From: Mayfieldus sp038329895
Lineage (GTDB): Bacteria > Actinomycetota > Thermoleophilia > Solirubrobacterales > 70-9
Assembly: GCA_038329895.1 (NCBI GenBank)
Contig: JBBQNM010000073.1
Coordinates: 1 to 10,683 of the forward strand
DNA: 10,683 nucleotides
Direction of reading: 5' to 3'
Shown here: positions 1 to 6,907 of the stretch, piece after piece
Layout: every line of letters begins with the position of its first letter
How positions within the stretch are numbered: the stretch's first letter is position 1
Notes under the pieces: generated by a model
Databases searched by the model: none
What the model was told of the DNA's origin: nothing
Seen by the model: only the letters and a program-made list of their open reading frames with translations
Program-made: the position numbers and the translations under genes

Positions 1-163
1 CGGGCGAGGGAGGACCGACTCTCACTGCTTAGCTACTAACTAAGCGGCGAGGGCGAACTCATGGTCCGCACGTATTGGTTTTTCCCGGGGTTTTACGAGG
101 CCTCCGGGAACCTCGACCTGCAACCGTTCGCACGGATCGACCGCGTCGAAGCCTGTCGTCCCC
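1..163 (-). ncRNA. ssrA: tmRNA (transfer-messenger RNA), 5' part, cut by the window edge
   Basis: Trans-translation RNA: with SmpB it enters ribosomes stalled on mRNAs lacking a stop codon, adds a degradation tag and releases the ribosome. Read on the minus strand, the 5' end GGGGACGACAGGCTTCGACG (from 163) matches the tmRNA tRNA-like 5' consensus. Next comes pseudoknot 1: CGAGG (115-111) pairs with CCTCG (100-96), and CCCGG (108-104) pairs with CCGGG (88-84), with the GCCTCGTAAAA stretch also found in E. coli tmRNA. An A-rich linker leads to a tag frame ending in FALAA-stop. The stop sits in a hairpin (45-40 with 32-27), as in helix 5 of other tmRNAs. The remaining pseudoknots and the 3' acceptor half would lie left of position 1. 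The standard one-piece layout is assumed, but the 3' half cannot be seen. The location downstream of smpB supports the call. Confidence 0.95.
40..69 (-). other. tmRNA proteolysis-tag reading frame (ADHEFALAA, stop TAG)
   Basis: From the likely resume codon GCG (69-67) the frame reads Ala-Asp-His-Glu-Phe-Ala-Leu-Ala-Ala, then TAG (42-40), with further in-frame or nearby stops just after it. The Leu-Ala-Ala end is the ClpXP-recognised C-terminus of bacterial ssrA tags. The resume codon was placed by analogy with E. coli: an A at position -4 (TA-CGT-GCG, compare TA-GTC-GCA) and an alanine codon. If correct, nine residues are templated, plus the alanine carried by tmRNA. The end of the tag is secure; its first codon is inference. 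Confidence 0.85.
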
Positions 164-180
164 GTGCTATGTCCGGACCA

Positions 181-186
181 ATTCTA
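181..186 (-). promoter_or_regulatory. Candidate -10 element for ssrA
   Basis: TAGAAT (186-181, minus strand) lies 17 nt before the mature tmRNA 5' end. A transcript starting about 7 nt downstream would carry a short leader that RNase P could remove. No convincing TTGACA-like -35 hexamer is present at 16-18 nt spacing, so the call is weak. The ssrA transcript could also come by read-through from the upstream gene. Confidence 0.3.
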
Positions 187-214
187 GGACCCGCGCGCAA
201 ATTCCCCCCGTCAG

Positions 215-228
215 GCACAGATCTGTGC
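215..228. promoter_or_regulatory. Perfect 14-bp palindrome between the coiled-coil gene and ssrA
   Basis: GCACAGATCTGTGC is perfectly self-complementary. It sits 18 nt past the stop codon of the coiled-coil gene and about 50 nt upstream of the tmRNA 5' end. With no loop it is a poor intrinsic terminator and looks more like a dimeric-regulator operator. One such 14-bp palindrome is roughly what chance gives in 10 kb, so only its position makes it notable. Confidence 0.3.
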
Positions 229-245
229 GCGGCCGGGTCTAAGCC

Positions 246-2402
246 TCAGACGGTGACGCGCCGCTTGAAGTCGTCGAGGACTTCCTGCGAGAAGCCGGGC
301 ACCTCGTCGAGGTCGTCCACCGAGGCGTAGCCGCCACGCCGCTCTCGGTGGGCAAGCACACGGGTGGCCTGGGTCACGGAGAGCTTGACGGCTCGCAGCT
401 GCTCGAAGCTCGCGGTGTTGAGGTCGACCAGATCCTTCGGCTCGGGCGCCGGTTGCGATGGCGGGGCTTGCGGCTGCGGCAGCTCCGGCTGCCCGGGCTC
501 GGGCTCCCCGTGCTCGGGCTCCCCGTGCTCGGGCCCGCTTTGCTCCGCAGGCGCCACCTCCCGAGGCACCCATTCGGGCGGGGTGGGCTCCTCGAGCTCT
601 GGCTCCGCGGGCGGCGCGATCTCTGCCTCCAGCCCTGGGCTCGGCTCGGTCACAGACGGCTCCAGCGCCCCGCTCGGCAGCGGCGCCTCGATCTGCTCCA
701 CCGCCTCGGCGATCGCCAGCTCCGCCGCCGCGGCGCGCTGATCGGCCTCCTGGGCGCGCTGCTCCGCCTCGCTGACGCTGTCCATCGCCTCACGAAGACG
801 CCGCTCGCGTTCGGCCTCCTCGGTCTTCAGCTGGGCCATCCGCTCGGCGGCGGCGGCGCGGCGCTCCGCCGCCGCGGCGCGCGCCTCGACCTGCTCCAGC
901 CGCTGCTGCGCCTCGCTGATCACCTGGTCGTGGCTCTGCCGCTCGACCCTCAGTTGGTCCTCGATCGCCTTGGCCTTCTCCTCGGCCTCCCGCCGCGCCT
1001 GTTCGGCCTCCCCCTTGACCTTCTGTTCAGCCTGCTGCCGCGCCCGAGTGGCCTCCTGCACCTGCCCGGCGGCCGCCGCACGGGCCTTCTCTTCGACCTG
1101 CAGCCGCGACTGCTCAGCCACGGCTCGAACCCGCCGCTCGGCCTCGTCGCGTGCATGGGCGGCGCGTTCCTCGGCCTCGCGCTGGAGCTGCTCGGCCTCC
1201 TTCAAACGCTTCTCGGCCGCTCTTTTGATCCGCTCCTCCTCGCGACGTATCTCCTCAACCTTGGCGCGAACGCTTGCCTCGGCCTCGCGTGCAGCCTTCT
1301 CCGCGGCCTCCGCGGCCTCCACCTGGGCGGCGGTCGCAGCATCGTCAGGCGCTGGATCGGGCTGGGCCCGCGATCCCGCCCCCGTCTTCGCCGCCCCGCG
1401 GAGGGCTGGCGGAACGAAGTCGGCGCCACTCGGGCCGTCTCCCGGCTCGCTCGCCGCCGGCTCCGGCGGCTGTCCGGAGCTCGGCGCCGGTGGCGCAGTG
1501 CGGTCCGCCGCGGCCGTGGGCGCTGGAGCTGGCGTCTGCTTCGGGCGCCGTCGGAGCAGCCCACGCGGTTTTTCCGCGCGCTTCTGCTCCCGCCTGGCGG
1601 CCAGCTCCGCTTCTCTTGCGGCCTTCTCCGCCTCCCGCTCGGCGGCCCTCTGAGCCTCCTCCTCGGCCCGTTCGGCCTCCATCGCAACCTGTTTGGCCCG
1701 CTCGGCCGCCTGCTCTTCCTGCCGGCGACGGCGGCGCTCCTCTCGATCGCGGCGACGAAGCTCGCGGCGGCTTGGGCCCTTTTCCTTCTTGGCCTGCGCA
1801 TCCCCCTTTGCGGGTGCGGCCAGAGGGCCGGGCGCCGCGGGCTGCTGCGCCACCGCACCAGCCGATTGCGGCTTCGCTTCCCGCTCCGACACCTTCTTTC
1901 GCGCCTTCTCCTCGTCAAGCCGGCGCTTCTTCTCCTCGCGCAGCTTCCGCTCCCGAGCCTGGGCGGCGCGACTTTCCTCGCGCTGGCGCTTGCGTTCCTC
2001 GTGCTGGCGCTGGCGAAGCTCGCGCCGGCTCGGACCCTTCTTCTCGGGCTGCTTGCTCGGCTTGCGCTGCTGCTTTGACGACGGGGCCGCGGCGGCGGCC
2101 GAACCCCTACCTGCGGCAGCAGGGGTCGGAACGGCCGCCAGGTGCCCTTTGCCCTTCTGCGTCGCCGACTTGGCTTCGGCGCCGCGCGCGCTGCGTCGCT
2201 GCATCAGCATCACGATCAGCAGCAGGACCATGATCGTGACCAGGACGGCGGGCACAAGGATCTGGACATGGTCATCGATGAAATCGCTGACGTTCCCGGG
2301 CGGCAGGACGAACCCGCTGGCCAGGGCAGGCGGGCCCGAGGCGAATCCCCTGATCCGCGAAAGAGAGGCAATCCGGCGACGCATCCCCCGGCATCCTTGC
2401 AT
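246..2402 (-). CDS. Membrane-anchored coiled-coil protein with C-terminal helix-hairpin-helix (ComEA-like) region, unknown function
   Basis: This 718-residue protein matches no named family I recognise. A short Arg-rich N-terminus is followed by one membrane helix (about residues 47-67). Two Lys/Arg/Glu-rich helical blocks (about 120-175 and 205-290) each begin with KGPSRRELR (122-130, 208-216). A Pro/Ala linker (290-355), a long Ala/Glu/Arg coiled coil (about 356-570) and a Pro/Glu linker with PEHGE repeats (572-655) follow. The tail (657-718, starting DLVDLNTASFEQLR) resembles the double helix-hairpin-helix of ComEA. The first hairpin has lost its GIG-type motif, and the second keeps only VPGFS. 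Acidic residues before and basic residues after the membrane helix suggest a cytoplasmic C-terminus. It lies between smpB and ssrA. ATG at 2402 is annotated; M7 (2384), with AAGGA 9 nt upstream, is equally plausible. It might tether nucleic acid or ribosomes, but this is speculation. Confidence 0.85.
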   Translation of the reverse strand: MQGCRGMRRRIASLSRIRGFASGPPALASGFVLPPGNVSDFIDDHVQILVPAVLVTIMVLLLIVMLMQRRSARGAEAKSATQKGKGHLAAVPTPAAAGRGSAAAAAPSSKQQRKPSKQPEKKGPSRRELRQRQHEERKRQREESRAAQARERKLREEKKRRLDEEKARKKVSEREAKPQSAGAVAQQPAAPGPLAAPAKGDAQAKKEKGPSRRELRRRDREERRRRRQEEQAAERAKQVAMEAERAEEEAQRAAEREAEKAAREAELAARREQKRAEKPRGLLRRRPKQTPAPAPTAAADRTAPPAPSSGQPPEPAASEPGDGPSGADFVPPALRGAAKTGAGSRAQPDPAPDDAATAAQVEAAEAAEKAAREAEASVRAKVEEIRREEERIKRAAEKRLKEAEQLQREAEERAAHARDEAERRVRAVAEQSRLQVEEKARAAAAGQVQEATRARQQAEQKVKGEAEQARREAEEKAKAIEDQLRVERQSHDQVISEAQQRLEQVEARAAAAERRAAAAERMAQLKTEEAERERRLREAMDSVSEAEQRAQEADQRAAAAELAIAEAVEQIEAPLPSGALEPSVTEPSPGLEAEIAPPAEPELEEPTPPEWVPREVAPAEQSGPEHGEPEHGEPEPGQPELPQPQAPPSQPAPEPKDLVDLNTASFEQLRAVKLSVTQATRVLAHRERRGGYASVDDLDEVPGFSQEVLDDFKRRVTV
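498..534 (-). repeat. 15-bp tandem repeat coding PEHGE units
   Basis: Two perfect 15-bp copies (498-512 and 513-527, plus strand unit CTCGGGCTCCCCGTG) and a partial third copy encode the PEHGE-PEHGE part of the Pro/Glu linker in the coiled-coil protein. Degenerate units PEPGQ and PELPQ follow. Because the unit is a multiple of three, gain or loss of copies would keep the frame. Confidence 0.8.
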
Positions 2403-2436
2403 GGTCGCGGCCTTGTTAATCGCACACCCCAGTGGC

Positions 2437-2476
2437 GGCCACCTGCGTTGATTCCCGGAGCCCGAATCAGGTGACC
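2437..2476 (-). promoter_or_regulatory. Bulged hairpin in the smpB to coiled-coil gene spacer
   Basis: In the 105-bp spacer, 2437-2444 pairs with 2469-2476 (one mismatch), and 2450-2454 pairs with 2464-2468, leaving a 9-nt loop and a 5-nt bulge. No T-run follows on the minus strand, so it is not a classical intrinsic terminator. It could be an mRNA end or processing element for smpB, or a leader structure for the next gene. I do not recognise a known riboswitch class. Confidence 0.35.
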
Positions 2477-2507
2477 GGTTGGCTCAGGAAGAGATTACAG
2501 CCACGAC

Positions 2508-2990
2508 TCAGCGCATCCGCCGCTTGTAGTCGCGCTCGACCTCGCGGCGCACGTCGCGCTCGGCGATCTCACGCCGCCGGTCGCGCCCCTCCTTGCCGCG
2601 CGCCAGCGCCAGCTCGACTTTTGCGTGCGATCCCTTGAAGTAGATCCGGGTCGGGATCAGGGTCAGCCCACGCTGCTGGGTCTTGCCGATCAGGCGCTCG
2701 ATCTGATGCCGATGCAGCAGCAGCTTGCGCGGTCGCTCGGGATCGTGATTCTGATCGCTGGCGGGCGCGTAGGGGGCGATGTGCAGGTTGCGAAGCCAGA
2801 CCTCGCCGCGCTCGACGACGGCGTAGGCGTCCCCGAGCTGCGCCTTGCCGTCGCGCAGCGACTTGACCTCGCTGCCCTGAAGCTGGATTCCCGCTTCCAG
2901 GTGCTCTTCAAGCTCGAACTTGTGGCGGGCGCGCCGGTTGGTCGCCACGTCGCCGGATTCCGCCGCGCGCTTGTGCTTTCCCTTCGCCAT
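2508..2990 (-). CDS. smpB: SsrA-binding protein SmpB
   Basis: SmpB binds the tRNA-like domain of tmRNA and acts as its anticodon-stem mimic and decoding probe in the ribosomal A site. This 160-residue protein is of normal family length. It has the family blocks GSEVKSLR (39-46), KLLLHRHQIERL (89-100), the GLTLIPTRIYF strand (108-118) and AKVELALARGK (123-133), then the basic C-terminal tail (134-160) that enters the mRNA channel. Where E. coli has His in GKKxHDKR, this protein has Arg (R136, in GKEGRDRR), a position that varies in the family. ATG at 2990 has an AGGGGA element about 12 nt upstream in the 29-nt gap after the exonuclease gene. Its RNA partner ssrA lies downstream on the same strand, beyond one intervening gene. 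Confidence 0.97.
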   Translation of the reverse strand: MAKGKHKRAAESGDVATNRRARHKFELEEHLEAGIQLQGSEVKSLRDGKAQLGDAYAVVERGEVWLRNLHIAPYAPASDQNHDPERPRKLLLHRHQIERLIGKTQQRGLTLIPTRIYFKGSHAKVELALARGKEGRDRRREIAERDVRREVERDYKRRMR

Positions 2991-3019
2991 CAGATCAGTG
3001 GGTCCCCTGTGCTGGTCAT

Positions 3020-4768
3020 CTACCCCTCCGCCGGCTCCAGGTCGACCCTGCCGCGCGGCGCTTCGACCCGCTCGACCCGAACCGAGATCGGGTCGCCGAG
3101 CCGCACCGCACGTCCCGTCTTCGTCCCCAGCAACGCGGTCTGGACCTCGTTGAGCTCGAAGCGCTCCCCGCGGAGCCGGCGCGCCGGCACAAATCCCTCG
3201 TAGACGTTGCTGAGCTGGCCCCCGAAGCGCACGAACGCCCCCGCCCCGATCACCCCCGAGACCTCGCCTTCGAACTCCTCCTCCCAGCCGGACTCGAACA
3301 GCTCCCGTTCGAGCAGGAACGCCGCGCAGATGTCGTCGGCATCACGCTCTATCACCGCCGCCTCGCGCTCGCGCTCCGAGCAATGCACCGCCGCCTCGCG
3401 AACGAGCTCCAGCGCCGGCGGCTGGTCGCGCGTGCCGATCGCCGCGAGGAGCGCCCGGTGCACGATCAGGTCCGGAAAGCGGCGGATCGGGGAGGTGAAG
3501 TGACAGTAGGCGGGGCTGGCGAGCCCGGCGTGGCCGAGGTTTCGCGCGCTGTAGTGGGCCTGCCGGAGAGAACGAAGCACGAGCGATGTATACGCCTCAC
3601 GGCCGTGCCCACGCCGCGCCGCCTCGGGGGCCACCAGGCGGCTGGCCTGCGCGGCCAGCTCCGCCGCCTCGCTCGGCGAGAGGTGCTCCCCCAGCGGCGG
3701 CGTCGGCAGGTCCAGCGATGCGAGCTGCTCGACCAGGAACTTCACCCGCTGCGGATCGGGTTGCTCGTGAACGCGGTACAGCGTCGACGCCTTCTTGCGC
3801 TCCAGCATCGAGGCGACCTGCTCGTTGCAGAGGATCATCAGCTGCTCGATCAGGCGATGGGCCTCGGTTTGCGCAACGTCCCGCGCGCCACTCACGTTTC
3901 CGTCCGCGTCGAAGGAGAACTCCGGCTCGGCCGACTGCACCTCCAGGGCGCCGGGCCGGTGCCTGGCGGCGAGCGAGGCTGCCACGGCGCGGGTGATCTC
4001 CAAAGGCTCCCCTGCCGGCGCGGGCGGCTCGGCTCGCGAAGCGAAGATCTCGTCGAGCTGGTCGTAGTCCAGGCGCGCGTCCGAGCGCATGCGGCTGCGG
4101 TAGAAGCTCGACGAGCGCACCTCCCCACCCGCCCCGAGCTCGATCTCGGCGGTCACCGCGAGGCGGTCGACGCCCGGCGCCAGTGAGCAGGCGTCGGCGC
4201 TGAGCGCGGTGGGAAGCATCGGCTCCACAGTCCCGGGGACGTAGGTGCTGTTTGCACGGCGATAGGCCTCCCGATCCAGTTCGTCACCCGGCGTGACGTG
4301 CGCGGCGACGTCGGCGATGTGGATCCAGATCCTGACCCCGTCCCCCTCGCGGCGCGCGGAAACCGCGTCATCGAAATCCCGTGCGGTGGCCGGATCGACG
4401 GTGAAGGTGGCCATTTCAGTCAGATCGCGGCGCGCGCCGGGCTCGGCGAGCGCGCGCTCAGCGGCCTGCGCCGCCGCCCGCTCGACGGCATCGCCGAAGC
4501 CGCGAGTGCCGGTGCGGTCCCAGAGCAGGGCCTCGACGACGTCGCGCGCTCGTCCGGGGGAGCCAAGCTCGCGTAGCGCCCTGGCTCGACCCGGCCCGAA
4601 CTCGACCAGCGCCATCTCTCCGGCCCCGACGCGGGTGCGGCGGTCCAGTGCGACCTGGGGACCGCGCTCGAATAGTGGCTCGGCGACGAGAAAGCGGCCC
4701 CGCCGCTCGATCGTCGCCACGCGGCGGTCGAGCGGCCCCCCGCGCCGCCCTCTGTTTGCGCTGCTCAC
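3020..4768 (-). CDS. rnr: RNase R/RNase II family 3'-5' exoribonuclease (short form)
   Basis: Processive hydrolytic 3'-5' exoribonuclease; RNase R is known to degrade non-stop mRNAs during trans-translation. The N-terminus (about 17-69) looks like a single cold-shock/OB domain. The RNB catalytic domain starts near 120 with TVDPATARDFDDA, which keeps all four metal-binding aspartates (D125, D131, D133, D134). It continues to HEQPD (334-338) and HFTSPIRRFPDLIVHR (423-438), and a C-terminal S1 domain follows (about 498-578). At 582 residues it is much shorter than E. coli RNase R (about 800). It lacks the N-terminal helix-turn-helix, one OB domain and the Lys-rich tail, so it is nearer RNase II in size. 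The start is GTG at 4768, overlapping the upstream stop as GTGA, so translation is probably coupled. Placement just before smpB favours an RNase R role; the exact subfamily is less certain. Confidence 0.93.
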   Translation of the reverse strand: MSSANRGRRGGPLDRRVATIERRGRFLVAEPLFERGPQVALDRRTRVGAGEMALVEFGPGRARALRELGSPGRARDVVEALLWDRTGTRGFGDAVERAAAQAAERALAEPGARRDLTEMATFTVDPATARDFDDAVSARREGDGVRIWIHIADVAAHVTPGDELDREAYRRANSTYVPGTVEPMLPTALSADACSLAPGVDRLAVTAEIELGAGGEVRSSSFYRSRMRSDARLDYDQLDEIFASRAEPPAPAGEPLEITRAVAASLAARHRPGALEVQSAEPEFSFDADGNVSGARDVAQTEAHRLIEQLMILCNEQVASMLERKKASTLYRVHEQPDPQRVKFLVEQLASLDLPTPPLGEHLSPSEAAELAAQASRLVAPEAARRGHGREAYTSLVLRSLRQAHYSARNLGHAGLASPAYCHFTSPIRRFPDLIVHRALLAAIGTRDQPPALELVREAAVHCSEREREAAVIERDADDICAAFLLERELFESGWEEEFEGEVSGVIGAGAFVRFGGQLSNVYEGFVPARRLRGERFELNEVQTALLGTKTGRAVRLGDPISVRVERVEAPRGRVDLEPAEG

Positions 4769-6000
4769 CGCTTCGGGCTCTTGCCGCCCGGATCCTGCGC
4801 GCCGCCCTGCTGCTTGGCGACCTCGCCCTCGAGCACCGCGAGGGCACGCTGCAACCCCTCGTCGGCCTTCGTCTGCGGATTGTCCTTGGCGTAGACGTCG
4901 GGCTGGATGCCCTTCGGCGCCAGCGAGATCCCGTCGGCGGTAAAGAACTCTCCCACCGTCAGGTCGAGCTCGCCGCCGTTGGAGAGGTCGAGCAAGTCCT
5001 GGAACAGCCCCTTGCCGAACGAGCGGGTCCCCACGACCTCGGCGAGCCCGTTGTCGGCGAGCGCCGAGGCGAGGATCTCCGCCGCCGATGCCGTGCCGCG
5101 GTCGATCAAGACGACCATCGGGCGGCGCGGCAGCGGGTCGCCCGCGGCCCGGTAGACGCGCCTTCCCTCGGTGCGGGAGTCGGTGGTCACCACCTTGTCG
5201 TCCTTGGGCAGAAAGACGCTCGCGGTGAGGACTGCCTCGGTCAGCAGCCCGCCTGGGTTGCCGCGAAGGTCGAGGACGATCCCCTCCGCGCCCCGGCGCT
5301 CGAGGCGCTGGGTCGCGTCGCGGAGCGGCCCGTGGGCTCCGTCACTGAAGGCGGACAGGTGCACGTAGCCGAGCCGGTCGCCGCTGACGCGGCGAATCGA
5401 CGACTCGACGACCGGGGTCGAGATCTCCTGGCGCTGGAGCTTCAGCTGGCTGGTGTTGCCGCTCGACGCCTGTACGACGCCGAGCGTTACGTCGGTGCCT
5501 TCCGGCCCTTTGATCTTCGCCGTCGACAGGTCCGAGGACTCGCCCGAGATCGACTTGCCGTTCACCGAGACGATCAGGTCGCCCGGCTTGATCCCGGCCT
5601 TCTCCGCCGGCGATCCCTTGAACGCCTCGACTACCTTCAGACCGCGCTTCACCTCCCTGACGCTGAGGCCAACCCCCGTGAATCGCCCCGACGTCTCCTC
5701 ATCGAGGATCTGCGCCTGCTTGGGGTCGAAGTAGTGTGAAAAGCGATCCTCCTTGTGGCGCTTTCGCAACGCGTCCACCATGCCGGTGATCGAGCCGTTG
5801 TTGAGCTGGTCGCGCGAGACACCCCGGTCGTAGTGGTCCTCGATCGTCTCCGCGGCTTCGCCGCTCAGCGTCGTCGACTCGTCGACGAAGACGTCGCGCA
5901 CCGACCCGGGCAGGTCGGTCGGATGCCCGCCCAACCAAAGGCCGGCGCAGAGGCAGGCGATCAGGACCGCGGCGACGACAGCCGCGGAACCGGCCCTCAC
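4765..6000 (-). CDS. S41 family C-terminal processing peptidase (CtpA/Prc-like)
   Basis: Exported serine protease that trims or degrades envelope proteins from their C-termini. The 411-residue protein has an uncleaved-looking signal anchor (about 6-24) and a PDZ domain (about 106-195; carboxylate-binding loop FTGVGLSV, 107-114, and GSPAEKAGIKPGD, 129-141). The S41 core contains LDLRGNPGG (243-251), nucleophile Ser305 in RGTASAAEI and general base Lys330 in SFGKGLFQ with Gln334. The catalytic set is intact. The C-terminal 25 residues are a hydrophilic tail. The GTG start at 6000 lies 7 nt after the ftsX stop, and the gene overlaps the exonuclease gene by 4 nt. Sitting directly after ftsEX, it may process a division or cell-wall hydrolase factor, which is inference from context. 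Confidence 0.95.
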   Translation of the reverse strand: MRAGSAAVVAAVLIACLCAGLWLGGHPTDLPGSVRDVFVDESTTLSGEAAETIEDHYDRGVSRDQLNNGSITGMVDALRKRHKEDRFSHYFDPKQAQILDEETSGRFTGVGLSVREVKRGLKVVEAFKGSPAEKAGIKPGDLIVSVNGKSISGESSDLSTAKIKGPEGTDVTLGVVQASSGNTSQLKLQRQEISTPVVESSIRRVSGDRLGYVHLSAFSDGAHGPLRDATQRLERRGAEGIVLDLRGNPGGLLTEAVLTASVFLPKDDKVVTTDSRTEGRRVYRAAGDPLPRRPMVVLIDRGTASAAEILASALADNGLAEVVGTRSFGKGLFQDLLDLSNGGELDLTVGEFFTADGISLAPKGIQPDVYAKDNPQTKADEGLQRALAVLEGEVAKQQGGAQDPGGKSPKR

Positions 6001-6007
6001 CCCGCGC

Positions 6008-6907
6008 TCACACGCGCAGGAAGCGCCGCAGCGTGATCCCGCTGCCGATCGCCGAGACGACGATCGCGGAGCAGAACAGGATCCCGACCAACAATGGGAA
6101 CGACATCGTGTTCAGGGCCGAGAACAAGGGACTGTCGGAGAGCGGGTCGACGATCGTCACCTTGCCCAGCCACAGGATCAGTATGGCGGCCACCCCGCCG
6201 ACAAAACCGACGACCATCCCCTCGATCATGAACGGCCAGCGGATGAACCATCGGGTCGCGCCGACGAGGCGCATCACCTCGACCTCCCGCCGGCGCGAGT
6301 AGATCGAGAGCCGGATCGTGTTGCCGACCAGCATCAGCGAGGCGGCCACCAGCAGCGCCGTGAGGATCGTCAGCACGATCTTCAGGGAGCTGGTCACCTG
6401 CTCGATCTTCTGCGCCTCCTCGCGCGAGTCCTTGACGGTCTCGATGATCGGGCTGATCGGGCGCGGGGTGCCGCTCGCATCGGGCGGCGTCAGCTCGTTG
6501 CGGATCGCCTCCAGCTGCGCGGCGTCGTCCGGCTTCACGTTGAAGGAAGCGGGCAGCGGGTTGCTGTCCAGCTCCTTGAGCACGTTGGGGTCCTTGAGCC
6601 GACCCGAGAGGATCTTCAGTGCGTCCGCCTTGGAGACGAAGACGACTGACTTCACGTGGGGAAGGCCCTCGATCTTCGTCTGCAGCGCGTTGATCTCGCC
6701 CTGCGTCGCGTCGTCGTAGAGGAAGGCCTTCAGCTCGAGTTGGTTTCGAACCTCGGCGCTCTTGCTTTGCGCGACCTGAAAGATCGGGATCAGGACGCCC
6801 AGCAGGACCACGGTGACGACCGTGGTCACGATCGCCGCCACGCTCGGCGCGGCGTTGCGGCGCAGGGCCCGGGCGGCCTCCCGGATGAAGAACCAGATAC
6901 GTCCCAT
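6008..6907 (-). CDS. ftsX: Cell division protein FtsX (permease-like subunit of FtsEX)
   Basis: FtsX is the membrane subunit of FtsEX, which uses ATP hydrolysis by FtsE to activate peptidoglycan hydrolases at the division site rather than to transport a substrate. The 299-residue protein has the expected layout. TM1 is at about 22-45 and is followed by an extracellular domain (46-172) holding the conserved NPLPASFNV (116-124). TM2 (175-196), TM3 (227-248) and TM4 (269-291) follow. The cytoplasmic loop RRREVEVMRLVGATRW (205-220) is the FtsX/MacB-type coupling region that contacts the ATPase. ATG at 6907 shares one base with the ftsE stop (TGATG), so translation is likely coupled. No strong Shine-Dalgarno element is visible. 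Confidence 0.97.
   Translation of the reverse strand: MGRIWFFIREAARALRRNAAPSVAAIVTTVVTVVLLGVLIPIFQVAQSKSAEVRNQLELKAFLYDDATQGEINALQTKIEGLPHVKSVVFVSKADALKILSGRLKDPNVLKELDSNPLPASFNVKPDDAAQLEAIRNELTPPDASGTPRPISPIIETVKDSREEAQKIEQVTSSLKIVLTILTALLVAASLMLVGNTIRLSIYSRRREVEVMRLVGATRWFIRWPFMIEGMVVGFVGGVAAILILWLGKVTIVDPLSDSPLFSALNTMSFPLLVGILFCSAIVVSAIGSGITLRRFLRV

Noticed and set aside
61..330. Plus-strand 89-codon open frame at the left end
   Set aside because: It runs antisense through the tmRNA and the end of the coiled-coil gene and shows no protein features.
356..1330. Identity of the coiled-coil protein as TolA, DivIVA, SMC or RNase Y
   Set aside because: It shares only coiled-coil composition. 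There is no ATPase, KH/HD, TolA C-terminal or DivIVA N-terminal motif.
348..2078. Plus-strand open frame of 576 codons opposite the coiled-coil gene
   Set aside because: It is the antisense shadow of a GC-rich Lys/Arg/Glu/Ala gene: Leu/Arg/Gly-rich, with no domain, signal or ribosome site. The minus-strand frame has coherent architecture.
2403..2507. Riboswitch (for example c-di-AMP ydaO type) in the spacer before the coiled-coil gene
   Set aside because: The spacer forms a hairpin, but the conserved blocks of known classes that I could recall are not present.
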